Assembly (NCBI RefSeq): GCF_020184175.1
Contig: NW_026083135.1
Location: forward strand, 1 to 64,000
DNA length: 64,000 nucleotides
Direction: 5' to 3'
From: Aphis gossypii
Taxonomy: Eukaryota; Arthropoda; Insecta; Hemiptera; Aphididae
Shown: positions 54,499 through 64,000 of the stretch, piece by piece
How positions within the stretch are numbered: position 1 is the stretch's first letter
Layout of the letters: the number at the start of each line of letters is the position of its first letter
Translations under genes and position numbers: made by a program
Notes under the pieces: model-generated
The model's database searches: none
Told to the model about the DNA's origin: nothing
What the model saw: the letters and a program-made list of their open reading frames with translations, nothing else

Positions 54499-54755
54499 TT
54501 TATAATTCTGAAATTATAGTTAAATATTTATTCGTTTATTTTTTTATTTTAAATATAAAAAAGGTAATGTAAAAATTATATCTCATTTACACCACATCTA
54601 AAAAAAATAATTTGTACCACTTTTCAAGTTTATAATTCACACCAAATAAAATTAAAAAAAGGGGCATTATCTAATCTGTACTTACTAAAATTATAATTTG
54701 TAACATTGTTCACATTATTAAAATTATAATTATAATAAAATGTATATATATATAT

Positions 54756-54955
54756 AAGTAAATTTTTGTTTAGCAATAATTCATAAAATATATAAAATCA
54801 ATCATAGTACTTTAATTATAAATAAATGTTAAACAAACTCTATATATATTAAATAAGTAAATTTTTGTTTAGCAATAATTCATAAAATATATAAAATCAA
54901 TCATACTTTAATTTAAATAAGTAAAACAAACTCTATATATATATATATATATTAA
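54756..54955. repeat. Direct repeat, about 100-bp unit, two copies
   Basis: AAGTAAATTTTTGTTTAGCA starts at about 54757 and 54856 and is followed by AATAATTCATAAAATATATA and AAACAAACTCTATATAT in both copies; the second has a longer (TA)n tail. A third partial start AAGTAAATCTTG appears at about 54958. Confidence 0.75.
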
Positions 54956-55856
54956 ATAAGTAAATCTTGTTAAGTATATTATACTATTTTTTAAAAAAAA
55001 TAAAACATAATTTATAACTATTTATATCAACTAAACTCTGTAAGAAAAAGCTAGTAACTATTTTTTGTTTATATATATATATATATACCACAGAATATAT
55101 CCGTGTACATACCGTACATTTACTATAACTAAGCTGATTATAACAAAAAATAATAATAACTAAAATTAAGTGTATAAGACGTAACAACACAAAATATTGT
55201 TTACGATGTATCTGTGTATATGTGGTTTGGAAAAAAAAAAAATGTGTGAAGATATAAAATTAAACATATTATTATTATTAATAAAAATGACATACTTTTA
55301 AATGTTGTACTACACACTAATCTTTTTGAACTATTCAAAATGTTTCGTACTATACTCAATTTTAGGGCTGGTACAAATTACATATTTCATTTCGTTTTTT
55401 TAACGTGTGTGTAAAAAAAAAAAAAACTAAAATTAATTTATTTATGTAACGCAAATACATGTTATATTTTTGATACAAATTACATATGTATTTAAATGAA
55501 CCTATTTGTGGTGTAAATTATGTAAAATACCATTATTAAATGGAATCATTTTTTATAGTGGAAAATTATAATAGTAAATATTTAATTTAAAGCTAGTTAA
55601 TAGTAGTAAAGTAATAGTACTTACATTTCTGTTAGCGTGGAGATGCTTGAAAAAAAAAATATACTGGCTTCTAGTTGTAGTGAACCGGTCTTGGTGAAGA
55701 TGGTTCAGCACGATTTAACGACGAAGTCCACTTTGTCGTATGTGTAAGAAGTTTGAATTTAAGTTATTTATTAACTGAATATAATAAAAGCAAGCTCGAT
55801 GTATTGTTAAGTATAGAACAATGTCATCGGTCTATGCGTGAGTGAAGCTTAACTTT

Positions 55857-56650
55857 GTCTAATTCTTAATACTACCACAACCCATTTTATATTAAACTAT
55901 TTGGGAGTAGTCCCCCAAAAATATACGTACGTGTCATGGTAAACAGGAAATTCGACTATACGTTTCTATTTCATATTTTACTATAACCAATTATTTAAAT
56001 ACATATTTTTTTAATCTTTAAAATATATATATAAACGATTATTAAAACTATGTTCGTAATCCAATTATTTAATATATTAATATTCATTATTCTAAATCTA
56101 ACCAACTAATATCAGCTCAGGGCAACAGGAATAAAGTAATGTAATATGTCGGATTTCTACATAGTGTTTCTACTAAACTAGCTGTATGTCTAATTCTTAA
56201 TACTACCACAACCCATTTTATATTAAACTATTTGGGTGTAGCCCCCAAAAATATACGTACGTGTCATGATAAACAGGAAATTCGACTATACGTTTCTATT
56301 TCATATTTTACTATAACCAATTATTTAAATACATATTTTTAATCTTTAAAATCTATGTATATATATATAATATATATAATATATATAAACGATTATTTAA
56401 ACTATGTTCGTAATCCAATTATTTAATATATAATATTCATTATTCTAAATCTAACCAACTAATATCAGCTTAGGGCAACAGGAATGAAGTAATGTAATAC
56501 GCAGGATTTCTACATACGAACTAGCTGTATGTCTAATTCTTAATACTACCACAACCGCTTTTATATTAAACTATTGGGCGGCGTAGTCTCCAAAATATAC
56601 GTACGTTTCTATTTCATGTTTACTATAACCAATTATTTAATTTTAATCTT
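55857..56650. repeat. Tandem repeat, 331-343 bp unit, two full copies plus a partial
   Basis: GTCTAATTCTTAATACTACC starts at 55857, 56188 and 56531. Units share CCACAACCCATTTTATATTA, TATACGTACGTGTCATG and CTAACCAACTAATATCAGCT, and end ACTAGCTGTAT. The third copy stops after about 120 bp. Differences between copies (microsatellite expansion, small deletions) show it is not an assembly duplicate. Confidence 0.82.
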
Positions 56651-56865
56651 ACCTTGCTAAATTTACGTACCTTGCTAAATTGTATATAACCTTTCAAATC
56701 TGACATTGAAATGTAGAAGTCAATTACATTCTTTTAGATACAAATCGCACTTGTTATACATTCTATTTTTTCGAATTGAAAAGACGTACCTTTCAATTTT
56801 ATTCTAGTTAGTGTTTTAGCTGAACTGATTATTTTAGACTTAAGAGGAGGAGAGAAGTGGTTACA

Positions 56866-56899
56866 TATATAAGAGACTCATCGATACAGTATATTCAGT
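56866..56899 (+). promoter_or_regulatory. TATA box and initiator of the spliced Polinton gene
   Basis: TATATAAG at 56866-56873 followed by TCAGT at 56895-56899, giving +1 A at 56897, 31 bases after the first T. The first ATG (56961) follows 64 bp later. Spacing and sequence fit a strong arthropod core promoter. Confidence 0.7.
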
Positions 56900-56960
56900 A
56901 TACTTCAACAGATTTACAATCTAGACTTTTTTTTTAATAAAATTAATTTAATTTGAAAAA

Positions 56961-57723
56961 ATGTCCTGCTACTCATTTAAAAGCGATGACGAGGAGTCGG
57001 TTGTATTTTCCGAAGTAAGTAAAAAAAAAACATTTATTTTTTTTTATTTTTTTTTTATTATAATATAATATATAATTATTTTAATTAAAAGACATTAAAT
57101 ATTTTATGAAAAATTTATTTTGTAACCATCATCAGCTTATCGTTAAGGTTAGCTGTAAAACCGGAGAAGAAACCAGTATCGAAAAAGACGAAAAAGGTGA
57201 GTTATATAAATTTATGACATATTACGAAAAGTAAAAAAATATAATTTAATTATTATTTTATAGAGCACTGCTATTTGTTATACAGACAAAATATTAGATT
57301 TAATAACAGATCCAACTATACCAACCGATGCAGAGAACACCTTGAATATAAAAAAGGATGATTGTTCATTAACGGTTAAGACACCTGTAGACAATACGGC
57401 TGTAGATTACTGGACTATAGCACATTATAAATGTGCTAAAATTGATAAAGTTGCTCTGCAAGATAGGTAATAATAATAATAATAATAATATATATATTTA
57501 ACTAAAGTGAAATATTTATAATAAAATTTAATTTAACCTAACCTAACTTTTTTAGATGGAAGCATGCTGAATGCTCACTCAAATATCTTTAACAGGACAG
57601 CATCCGGATGATTTAACTACAGCCAAAGAAATGGTGACGCTCATTCAATCTGTTTTCGACAAAATGATGCGACATCCCGCCAAGAAGCTAATCAGACACA
57701 AACCAAAAAAAAATAAACTATAA
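56961..57723 (+). pseudogene. Spliced unknown gene inside the Polinton, four exons
   Basis: Exon 1 (56961-57014) MSCYSFKSDDEESVVFSE, donor GAA|GTAAGT. Exon 2 (about 57135-57197) LIVKVSCKTGEETSIEKDEK, donor AAAG|GTGAGT. Exon 3 (about 57264-57468) STAICYTDKILDLITDPTIP, SLTVKTPVDNTAVDYWTIAH, YKCAKIDKVALQDR, donor GATAG|GTAATA. Exon 4 (about 57557-57723) WKHAEC, then after a shift GQHPDDLTTAKEMVTLIQSV and a basic tail. Phases fail at exon 2/3 and within exon 4, so at least two indels seem present, or my junctions are off. The strong promoter and acidic start suggest a regulatory protein. No family recognised. Confidence 0.5.
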
Positions 57724-57984
57724 AATATGTAATAGGATATGGTGTTGGATTAATTTTATTTAATAAAAAAAAAATTTTTTATATTTATATTTATTTTTAT
57801 TATTTAGATAAAAAAAAAAATAATAATAATTCATTTATAGGTTAAAATAAAAATAAAAATAAAAATAAAACCAAAAAAAAATAAAAATATTGAAAGTTAG
57901 TATACAAGTGGTATTAATTTCACATTTTTTTTTTTTTTTTTACAAGAACGATAAATTAAAATAAATTAAGAAACTTTTTTTATA
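57724..57984. other. Low-complexity A/T-rich spacer
   Basis: Contains (AAAAT)n-like runs at about 57845-57890 between the convergent spliced gene and the 205-codon gene. No gene. Confidence 0.5.
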
Positions 57985-58602
57985 TTACATCACTAAATCT
58001 TGTAATATCATGTTCGACAATGAATTAAAATGAAATTGTAATAACTCGTACATAAATGAACAATCTTCACTTTGTATATTGCTGTAGCTGAAATCATAAT
58101 TTTGAATATATTGATTTGTAAATTCGTTTCGTTGACAAGATGATGGTAACCCATTTACGTCAGACTTAATTAACGTATAAGCTGTATCAAACGTTTTTTG
58201 GTATGATTCCAATTTTTTCTGTTTTTCAACAATATACAAGTCAATACAATGTTGTAATTGTTTCAAACGATGAAGATCAATATGAGATAATGTTATATAA
58301 TTATCATTAGAATATAAAACTATAGTTGATTGGTTTACATTAACAGAGTAGAAAAAATTATCAGCTATCTTAACACATTTACAACGAGTATGCAAATTTT
58401 CGATAATTGTATTAAAATTGTTTTCGCACATTAACTTACACCACTGATCAAGATCTAACGTTACAACTTTTTTAGTTAATTTACATTCTAATAATATAAT
58501 AATTGAAATTTGCTTATTAACTAGAAGTCCAACGGTTACACTTTTCTTACTAAAAGGACGAATATCGAACACAGATTTTGATACAACGATTGATGGATTC
58601 AT
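57985..58602 (-). CDS. Unknown intact Polinton protein, 205 aa
   Basis: Undamaged frame from ATG 58602. The N-terminal third has alternating hydrophobic strands: FDIRPFSKKSVTVGLLV, IIILLECKLTKKVVTLDLDQ, WCKLMCE. The order beta-strands then VTLDLDQWCKL is reminiscent of PC4/p15-type single-stranded DNA-binding domains reported in some Polinton-like viruses, but the match is weak. A helical C-terminal half (LHRLKQLQHCIDLYIVEKQK) follows. Located between the spliced gene and the BIR gene. Survival of the frame while core genes broke is notable. Function not assigned. Confidence 0.6.
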   Translation of the reverse strand: MNPSIVVSKSVFDIRPFSKKSVTVGLLVNKQISIIILLECKLTKKVVTLDLDQWCKLMCENNFNTIIENLHTRCKCVKIADNFFYSVNVNQSTIVLYSNDNYITLSHIDLHRLKQLQHCIDLYIVEKQKKLESYQKTFDTAYTLIKSDVNGLPSSCQRNEFTNQYIQNYDFSYSNIQSEDCSFMYELLQFHFNSLSNMILQDLVM

Positions 58603-58761
58603 ATTGATAAAATAAAAAAAAACAGTAAACAGTATTTTTTTTCTAGAAATATGAATATGATCACTAGACAGCTTAGCTCAAACTAACAAGTTTTGTTTAT
58701 CCATACATGTTATATACTAAACAAATGTAAGGTTAAAAAAGAAAAAAAAGAAAAAAAAAAT

Positions 58762-58902
58762 GTGAACGTATAGTCTAGTTGGATAAACAGTAAAGAGTTA
58801 TTATACTTACCTACCTAATTCGATAGAACCTGAAACATTTTTTAAAAATCATAAACATTAAATTTAAATTAGACGCGTTATCCCACTAGGCTATACGTTC
58901 AC
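58762..58902. repeat. Inverted repeat with tRNA A-box-like arms
   Basis: GTGAACGTATAGTCTAGTTG at 58762 and the complement of 58878-58902 (GTGAACGTATAGCCTAGTGG) are inverted copies over 25 bases with three mismatches. Each carries a Pol III A-box-like TAG(T/C)CTAGT(T/G)GG and GGATAA. A B-box-like GGTTCTATCGAAT lies between on the minus strand. The right arm overlaps the last codons of the BIR gene. It does not fold into a proper tRNA. Confidence 0.5.
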
Positions 58903-59386
58903 GAGGTATTAAATAAGTTATTAACACATTTAAGTTTATTAAATTCAGATTTTTTTTATTGAAATATAGAAAGTTAAATGAACTAAACAACAGTATCATA
59001 TGACCTTGATCTACAATCACAATCACAAATATCGATAATCTTACCATATTTTTTACTACATTTTCAACAAACTGATTTCCTTTTGATAATAATACAAAAA
59101 CACATTTCGGATTCCATCTTGAATGTTCAATCCATGGATTATCTTCTTTTTCCCAACGATGCAATATAATACCGCAGCAAAAACATTCAACAATATCTTT
59201 TTTCCCTGAATATATAAAACCGCTTTCAGCTAATGAGTATTTATCTTGAGATGAAGTCAACGGAAATAAATTGAATGTTTTCAATCTTGATATAAATGTA
59301 GTGAATTCTGGATATGTAGGATATGCATTGTTTCGTACTAACGAAACAAGTGAACAAAAACTGTTGTTAATTTGTTGAAAATTCAT
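58886..59386 (-). CDS. BIR-domain (IAP-like) protein carried by the Polinton, 166 aa
   Basis: ATG 59386. One baculoviral IAP repeat spans about residues 26-100: SRLKTFNLFPL, LAESGFIYSGKKDIVECFCC and DNPWIEHSRWNPKC. The zinc ligands follow the BIR spacing Cys-x2-Cys-x16-His-x6-Cys exactly, with the Gly after the second Cys and the conserved Trp-Glu. BIR proteins of insect viruses block caspases or their activators; many also have a RING, which is not visible here. A GTAAGA donor-like site after residue 112 (about 59046) suggests the last 50 residues may be intron read-through. The frame is undamaged. Activity unproven; described only. Confidence 0.82.
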   Translation of the reverse strand: MNFQQINNSFCSLVSLVRNNAYPTYPEFTTFISRLKTFNLFPLTSSQDKYSLAESGFIYSGKKDIVECFCCGIILHRWEKEDNPWIEHSRWNPKCVFVLLSKGNQFVENVVKNMVRLSIFVIVIVDQGHMILLFSSFNFLYFNKKNLNLINLNVLITYLIPRERIA

Positions 59387-59577
59387 TTTTTATAAAAAAA
59401 AAAATAAAAAAAAACTTAAATGAATTAAACTTGATTAAAACTAACAGAACCTGATTGAACGATGGTTGAATATTAACTGAACTGTCTGAACTGAAATGAA
59501 TTCAATAAAACGACTTTTATCTATAATTTATTAAAAAAAAAAATGAAATTATTGTGTAACCTGAATGTTTAACTTAC

Positions 59578-59845
59578 AAGGGAAATAAATAGTGTTGAAG
59601 TGTGTATACACTGTTTAAACTTTATGTGTAACAGGGGAAAAAATAATTGGTTAAAGGCGGAAACTATACCTTAAATTTTAAAAATCTCCGCAGTCAAAAG
59701 TGCGCAGAACATACATTATAGTTTTTGAAAATCAGTGTTTTTTTACTGGTACAGCGGAGAAAAAAAAGTTTGAGGGGGAAAATCCACCTAAAAATTTGCA
59801 ATCTCCGCAGTCAAAAGTGCGCAGAACATACAAATGTATACAACT
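59578..59845. repeat. Polinton right TIR
   Basis: Inverted relative to 41627-42004: TGTGTAACAGGGGAAAAAAT (about 59624), then two units with ATCTCCGCAGTCAAAAGTGC (59686 and 59802) and the end GTATACAACT (59845). It has one internal unit fewer than the left TIR. Confidence 0.85.
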
Positions 59846-59851
59846 CATATT

Positions 59852-60650
59852 GTTGATGGGCAATTTTGATTTTTATTCTTTCCGCCCAGTCCGAATCCCA
59901 TAATCCTCCCCGAAAACCGTACCCGTACGAATTGCGCGAGCGTTTACTATTATACCCCGAGCATCTTTTTTATGCATATACCTATACCTACCGACGGACG
60001 CTGACTGTACGGCGCACAAAAAGCCGCCGCGTGACAAAACACTCATCTGTAGTGGCATTGCTGCTATACCGCGGCGCTGGTACCTACCTGTCTGGTGGTA
60101 TATACCTACGTGCGGCGATCGTGTGTGTGTGCGCGACCAGCAACGTTTCCCCGTGCCCGGTGCGTTTCGGAACCCTCGGGGCTATCGGCGTCGACACGGG
60201 CCACGCCCCGTCGGGCCGGAGCAACGTCCAAGCTGGCTCTTTTTTTTTCTCTCCATACCGCGTACGGCTCGCACACCACCGCGACCATACACGGCAACGA
60301 TAATAATATTATTTTTATTATATTGTACGACGTACCCATAATTTATAACGTGCATCACTTCGGTCGTATACGACGTATATTCCATTCCGTCGTGTAAACA
60401 ACCGGCGCACGATTACTATTATTATAGACGTGTAGGTACAATATTATAGAGTTATAGGTAGGCACGTTATAAGGACGATTATAGTCGTGTGTATTACATT
60501 GTAGAGAGAGCAGTATGATTGACGATATGCCTATGCAGTACCTATACGCAACGAGACGGGTATGCGATAAGAGTGTTGCTACGCACTTATACTGTACACG
60601 GAAAGCGCGAAAATGGAAAATTATATTATAGTTAGACGTGAACCAAATAG
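59852..60650. other. CpG-rich region, likely host promoter-type sequence
   Basis: From about 59880 to 60400 CpG is dense, in contrast to the AT-rich rest. Overlapping frames up to 145 codons exist on both strands but look random (Arg/Pro/Thr-rich from CpG). Before Polinton insertion it was joined to 41144-41626, also CpG-rich. No splice-supported exon was recognised. Confidence 0.45.
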
Positions 60651-63182
60651 GTAACCATCAATAACGATTAATAAAATTATTACCATCAAAAGCAAAAAAA
60701 ATACAAACATTTTTTAAGTTTTGCCTTCTTAATATGCGTATTTGTCGTATTTCGGTATCGTTCTCTCTCTCGCGATTTTGAATATGATTTACAGCGTGCG
60801 ACTAAATATAACGTCCGAAACTTTGCAACTTACATCGAGTTAATATAAAAGCTATAGGTCCATAAAATAGTTTACATATTAAGTAGGTTCAAATAAACAT
60901 ATTATACTAAGTTGTAAATCTTACCTTTGTTGTTTGTTGAAGTTTCATTATTTAATACAAGCAAGTATTTTTCTTCTTTGAAAATTGGCCATTTCGTCAG
61001 CAAATACAGTGCATAATCCAGATATTTTATAAGTAGCTAAAATGTTATTTTCGGTGTACATAATAATATGACGTAGGTTTAGAAAAATGAGAGACGAAAA
61101 CTGCAGCCTATCCCCTAACATTATTTGTACGTTACAGTAAATATAATTATCTGAGGGATCAAGTATATCCTTATATAATATTGATAAAGGGAAAGGGGCT
61201 TTAGCCCTTCAAAATAGTCGAAGTATAATAAGCTCTTTGGCACCCCAAGGCTACTCGTTTGAATAAATACTTTTGATTCATATATCAGAGAATATGATAC
61301 GAGATTGTTCTTTTATATTTGTTTTCAGACTTCTCTTCTTTTCGCAGAAGACATTTTAGGGGTTTTAACAAAAACATCAAAAAAAAAAAATTACTCGATT
61401 TTCTCATATTTGTTTTATACAAATAAATTATAAATGAAATTAGAATTTTATAACTGCATGTAAATGGTAAACATATGTAATACATTAGTTTGGATAACCT
61501 GCAAACTTAAATGACGTTTCTGATCACAATTTCTTTTGTATTGATTGTACCTACATAGGTTCAGCACATAAACGAATTTACGACTGTTATGGAAGTGTAT
61601 TTTACGTGACATAACGAAACGGGATAACACCAGTGCTACGACTATATATTACTATGACATTATATTACTCCGAACAAAAATTGTTATTGTCAACCACAAC
61701 ACTGCTCCGATATCAATTACTTCGAATATAAACTATAACGATATTATATTATATTACTCCGACATTTTTGCATTTTACTGATAAAGATAACCGCATGTCT
61801 ACATGATGATTGATAAGTAAAAACCATGATAAATTGATAAATAATATTAATAATATACCTTATTTATATTCAGCCTATTTTCGTGACAGTGAGCAGGGAA
61901 GTGGGCAGCATGAACGTGTAAACACGTTACTCACGCAAACCATGCTCCTCGCATTGCCGCTGCCCGACGCTCCCGTCAAGAGCGGTAAATTGAGCAGCAG
62001 GTTAATCAGCGTATTTAACCTGCTCATATTAACAATGTTAACACTCACTTCGACACTGCCACTGAAGTACTTTGGAAATTAAATACGACAGCGCGAGGAG
62101 CAGCGGCAATGGCTGATTGTAATTTATAAATGAGGTAATATAGATAATATCTATGGGATGGGTTATATAATTTATAAGTTATACATTTAATATAAGTGTA
62201 CAGACATTATTATAACATTGAATAGATTTTATTAAAGTGTAATCCACGCTCCACGGTGTAAAGTAGATCTTCTCGGTGTTCAGAACTTCAGAGTTTGTAA
62301 ATGAAAAACAGAAGCACTTTGCACACTACACGGTGTCACAGCTAGTATAATATTAAAATTTATATTTGATGTCTTTTTTTATAAAAATGTAGAAAACATG
62401 TGGTTTATTTATAATATTATCTTAATTTAGACCATGGATAAATTAGAAATTTGATATTTTAATATGTTAAATATTTGTTATGACTATTAGGCAATCTCAG
62501 TGTCATTTTTTTTCCTCAATATGACAAGGTAATAATTATAATATTTTCTTAGATACACTCTTTGTAATCATTTAAACCTCTTCCATCTTGTATTACTAAA
62601 AATAATTTGAAACAAACAATTGCCGCTGGATCCACAAAACTTTTAATTTATATCAGATATTCTTTGATCCCAATCACATCTCATAATTTGAAATTCATTA
62701 AGCTACTTGTTATTAATATAATTTGTTGACTCCAGTTTCTATAAAAAAGTTTTAGTAAATTTGTTTTGTGTAATTTAATTATTCTTTTCAGTGTTTTCAC
62801 ATTAATCTAAGACCACTTTGTCTGTGGTTGAAAAGTTATAAACAATTTTATATCCATTCATTCTATTCAGAGGATGATGGAATCCATAACACATACTAAT
62901 TGTGATTCGAATAAAAGCTATCTACACCTAAATTAGAAAACGGGCATTTTATTTTTTGAAGATATTTTAGATATTACCTCAAAAACAGGATGTTCTATGT
63001 TTTTAATTCAATTATATCAATGATACATTATAGATGACATTTTCAAGAGATATTGGTTTTGAAATATTAACTTGTTTTTTTATTTTTGTATATAAATTAC
63101 CATTTTTGCCATATTTGAAAAATAAAGAGCTTATAAATATAATAAATGATTTATATCTAAATTTAAATTGGTATAAGTAGAT
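60651..63182. other. Non-coding stretch with one GC-rich insert
   Basis: No supported gene. At about 61880-62105 there is a GC-richer island with a stem-loop: AGCAGGTTAA (61998) and TTAACCTGCT (62016), and inverted GCATTGCCGCTGC (61953) with GCAGCGGCAATGG (62100). It may be a small foldback element. The rest is AT-rich. Confidence 0.45.
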
Positions 63183-63190
63183 ATTATATG

Positions 63191-63323
63191 CATAGGCACA
63201 AATTTGTAGCCCTTCCCCCAAAACCTAGGACATACAATTTTAATATGCTATTTTGCAATGGTCTTCATGTTTTTAATATATTCAGCCCCCCCCCCCAAGT
63301 TAAAAGTTCAAATTGCGCCTATG
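63191..63323. mobile_element. hAT MITE, 133 bp
   Basis: Ends CATAGGCACAAATTTG (63191) and CAAATTGCGCCTATG (to 63323) are inverted with one or two differences. A perfect 8-bp duplication ATTATATG flanks it (63183-63190 and 63324-63331). It contains runs of C (CTTCCCCCA and CCCCCCCCCCC). No coding capacity; mobilised by a hAT transposase elsewhere. Confidence 0.85.
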
Positions 63324-63331
63324 ATTATATG

Positions 63332-64000
63332 AGTAAGTTTATTAACAATTTTCAATAACAAAACAAGAAGTATAAATATTTTGTCTTACAGTCGTTTGAG
63401 CCAATCTCTATGATAGGTAGATGAATTAATATTATGTGGTGATCTTATCTCTTGGAATACGTTTTTTGTAACAATTTATTTTAACAATTAAAACATATTA
63501 TCTGCTATTGATGGAAGTTTGGTAGAATTTCTCCTGAATAATAATTAATAAGAAAATATAAAAATGATATATTTATGTCAGCTATCTTAGCATTTTAGTA
63601 TAAAATAAATAACTAAACAAATCAAGAATATATTTAAATAAATAAACAAAACAAATAAAAATATAATATAATATCTATACTACTTTATAAAATTAAGTCG
63701 CTTTTTTTTTGTCCGGGCTAATCTCCGAAACTACTTATTCAATCGTCGTGCAATTTTTTTTAAATTAAAGAGAATGTCGGGGAGCGGGTTTATAGCATAA
63801 ATTATGGACCTAACTCCTGTGAGTTATAGATTTAGAGACAAAAACTGAGTTACATCGGTGGCGCCCTCTAGCAGATAAAAATATAAATATAAATATAATA
63901 TAAATAATAATACAAATATCGATAATAGCAGGGCTTGAAATCGATTAATATCGATAAAAATCGAAAAAAAAAATATTTTTATATTCTGGTTGATATACAT
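63332..64000. other. Non-coding end of window with a possible Helitron 5' end
   Basis: AT-rich. TCTATACTACTTTATAAAAT at 63674, preceded by A, resembles the 5' end of insect Helitrons (TC start, insertion between A and T). It is followed by GTCCGGGCTAATCTCCGAAA. The 3' hairpin and CTRR end lie beyond or were not recognised. Confidence 0.4.

Larger units (their letters stand above)
54499..56840. other. Non-coding right-central part of the Polinton
   Basis: More than 2 kb with no supported gene, AT-rich, with two repeat sets (54756-54955 and 55857-56650) listed separately and (TA)n tracts at about 54930 and 55070. A 68-codon frame at 54984-55190 is low-complexity. It may hold replication or regulatory sequence, or genes decayed beyond recognition. 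Confidence 0.5.
41627..59845. mobile_element. Maverick/Polinton (adintovirus-like endogenous element), 18.2 kb
   Basis: Bounded by a 6-bp duplication CATATT (41621-41626 and 59846-59851). TIRs start AGT(A/T)GTATACA then TTTGTATGTTCTGCGC-like sequence, fitting the AG-start and 6-bp duplications known for Polintons. Genes present: double-jelly-roll capsid, penton-like protein, adenain-like protease, packaging ATPase, retroviral-type integrase with chromodomain, type B polymerase, a Maverick-specific unknown and a BIR protein. Without the nested pogo it is about 15 kb, the usual size. Most replication and assembly genes carry lesions, so it is a fossil. Described only as found. Confidence 0.95.

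Noticed and set aside
58830..58905. A tRNA gene (Arg-like) on the minus strand
   Set aside because: The A box is good but the acceptor stem does not close, the B box is imperfect and the spacing is too long; kept only as a repeat with A-box-like arms.
59866..60303. 145-codon plus-strand frame and several overlapping frames on both strands
   Set aside because: CpG-rich DNA lacks stop codons, so such frames arise by chance; residues are Arg/Pro/Thr-rich with no domain.
61810..62082. 90-codon frame with a Leu-rich C-terminus
   Set aside because: It spans a foldback (AGCAGGTTAA/TTAACCTGCT), has no recognised domain and no splice support; more likely a small non-coding element.

Overview
This window is AT-rich eukaryotic DNA with gt/ag introns and TATA/initiator promoters. 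The mix of hAT, PIF/Harbinger, pogo, mariner, jockey-like LINE and Maverick/Polinton copies resembles a hemipteran genome, most likely an aphid. That assignment is inference from TE content and style; no host gene in the window proves it. I see no confident host protein-coding gene in the 64 kb. Almost everything that codes is mobile DNA, much of it nested.

Left part (1-24 kb): a jockey/CR1-like LINE fragment (1-1056, minus); a decayed hAT (2649-4507) sitting inside a Tigger/pogo remnant (4508-5034); copy A, decayed, of a tnp2-like transposase plus spliced companion gene (5096-9165, minus); a broken Harbinger (about 9340-10862); a hAT bounded by terminal inverted repeats (10863-15607) whose transposase gene carries a tandem array of 48-bp micro-exons; a second Harbinger (16428-about 19020) with a BESS-type gene nested antisense in a transposase intron; and a hAT with an apparently intact two-exon transposase (21599-23771).

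Middle (24-41 kb): a structurally complete hAT (24982-28373) with perfect 8-bp target duplication and an intact 781-codon transposase; then a long-TIR mariner (29709-41141) split by a 9.94-kb element, here called X (30623-40562). X has short TIRs, a 2-bp target duplication, an intact 691-codon tnp2-like transposase, a multi-exon companion gene and dense subterminal repeats. It is the best candidate for a poorly described transposon system because its exact boundaries can be read off the interrupted mariner gene.

Right part (41-60 kb): a Maverick/Polinton (adintovirus-like endogenous element), 41627-59845, with 6-bp target duplication CATATT and TIRs starting AGT. It carries broken genes for major capsid, protease, packaging ATPase, integrase and protein-primed DNA polymerase B (internally deleted), plus intact reading frames for a penton-like protein, a BIR-domain (IAP-like) protein and unknown accessory proteins. 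A pogo element (45867-49093) is inserted in it. The flanking CpG-rich host sequence (41144-41626 and 59846-about 60650) was one stretch before insertion. The last 3.5 kb is non-coding with a hAT MITE (63191-63323) and a possible Helitron end.

Working together: in the Polinton, protease, penton, small basic protein and capsid genes lie head to tail on one strand with tiny overlaps, while ATPase, the Maverick-specific protein and integrase run the other way, and polymerase converges on integrase. In X and copy A the companion gene follows the transposase on the same strand and begins at a splice acceptor, suggesting a shared transcript.
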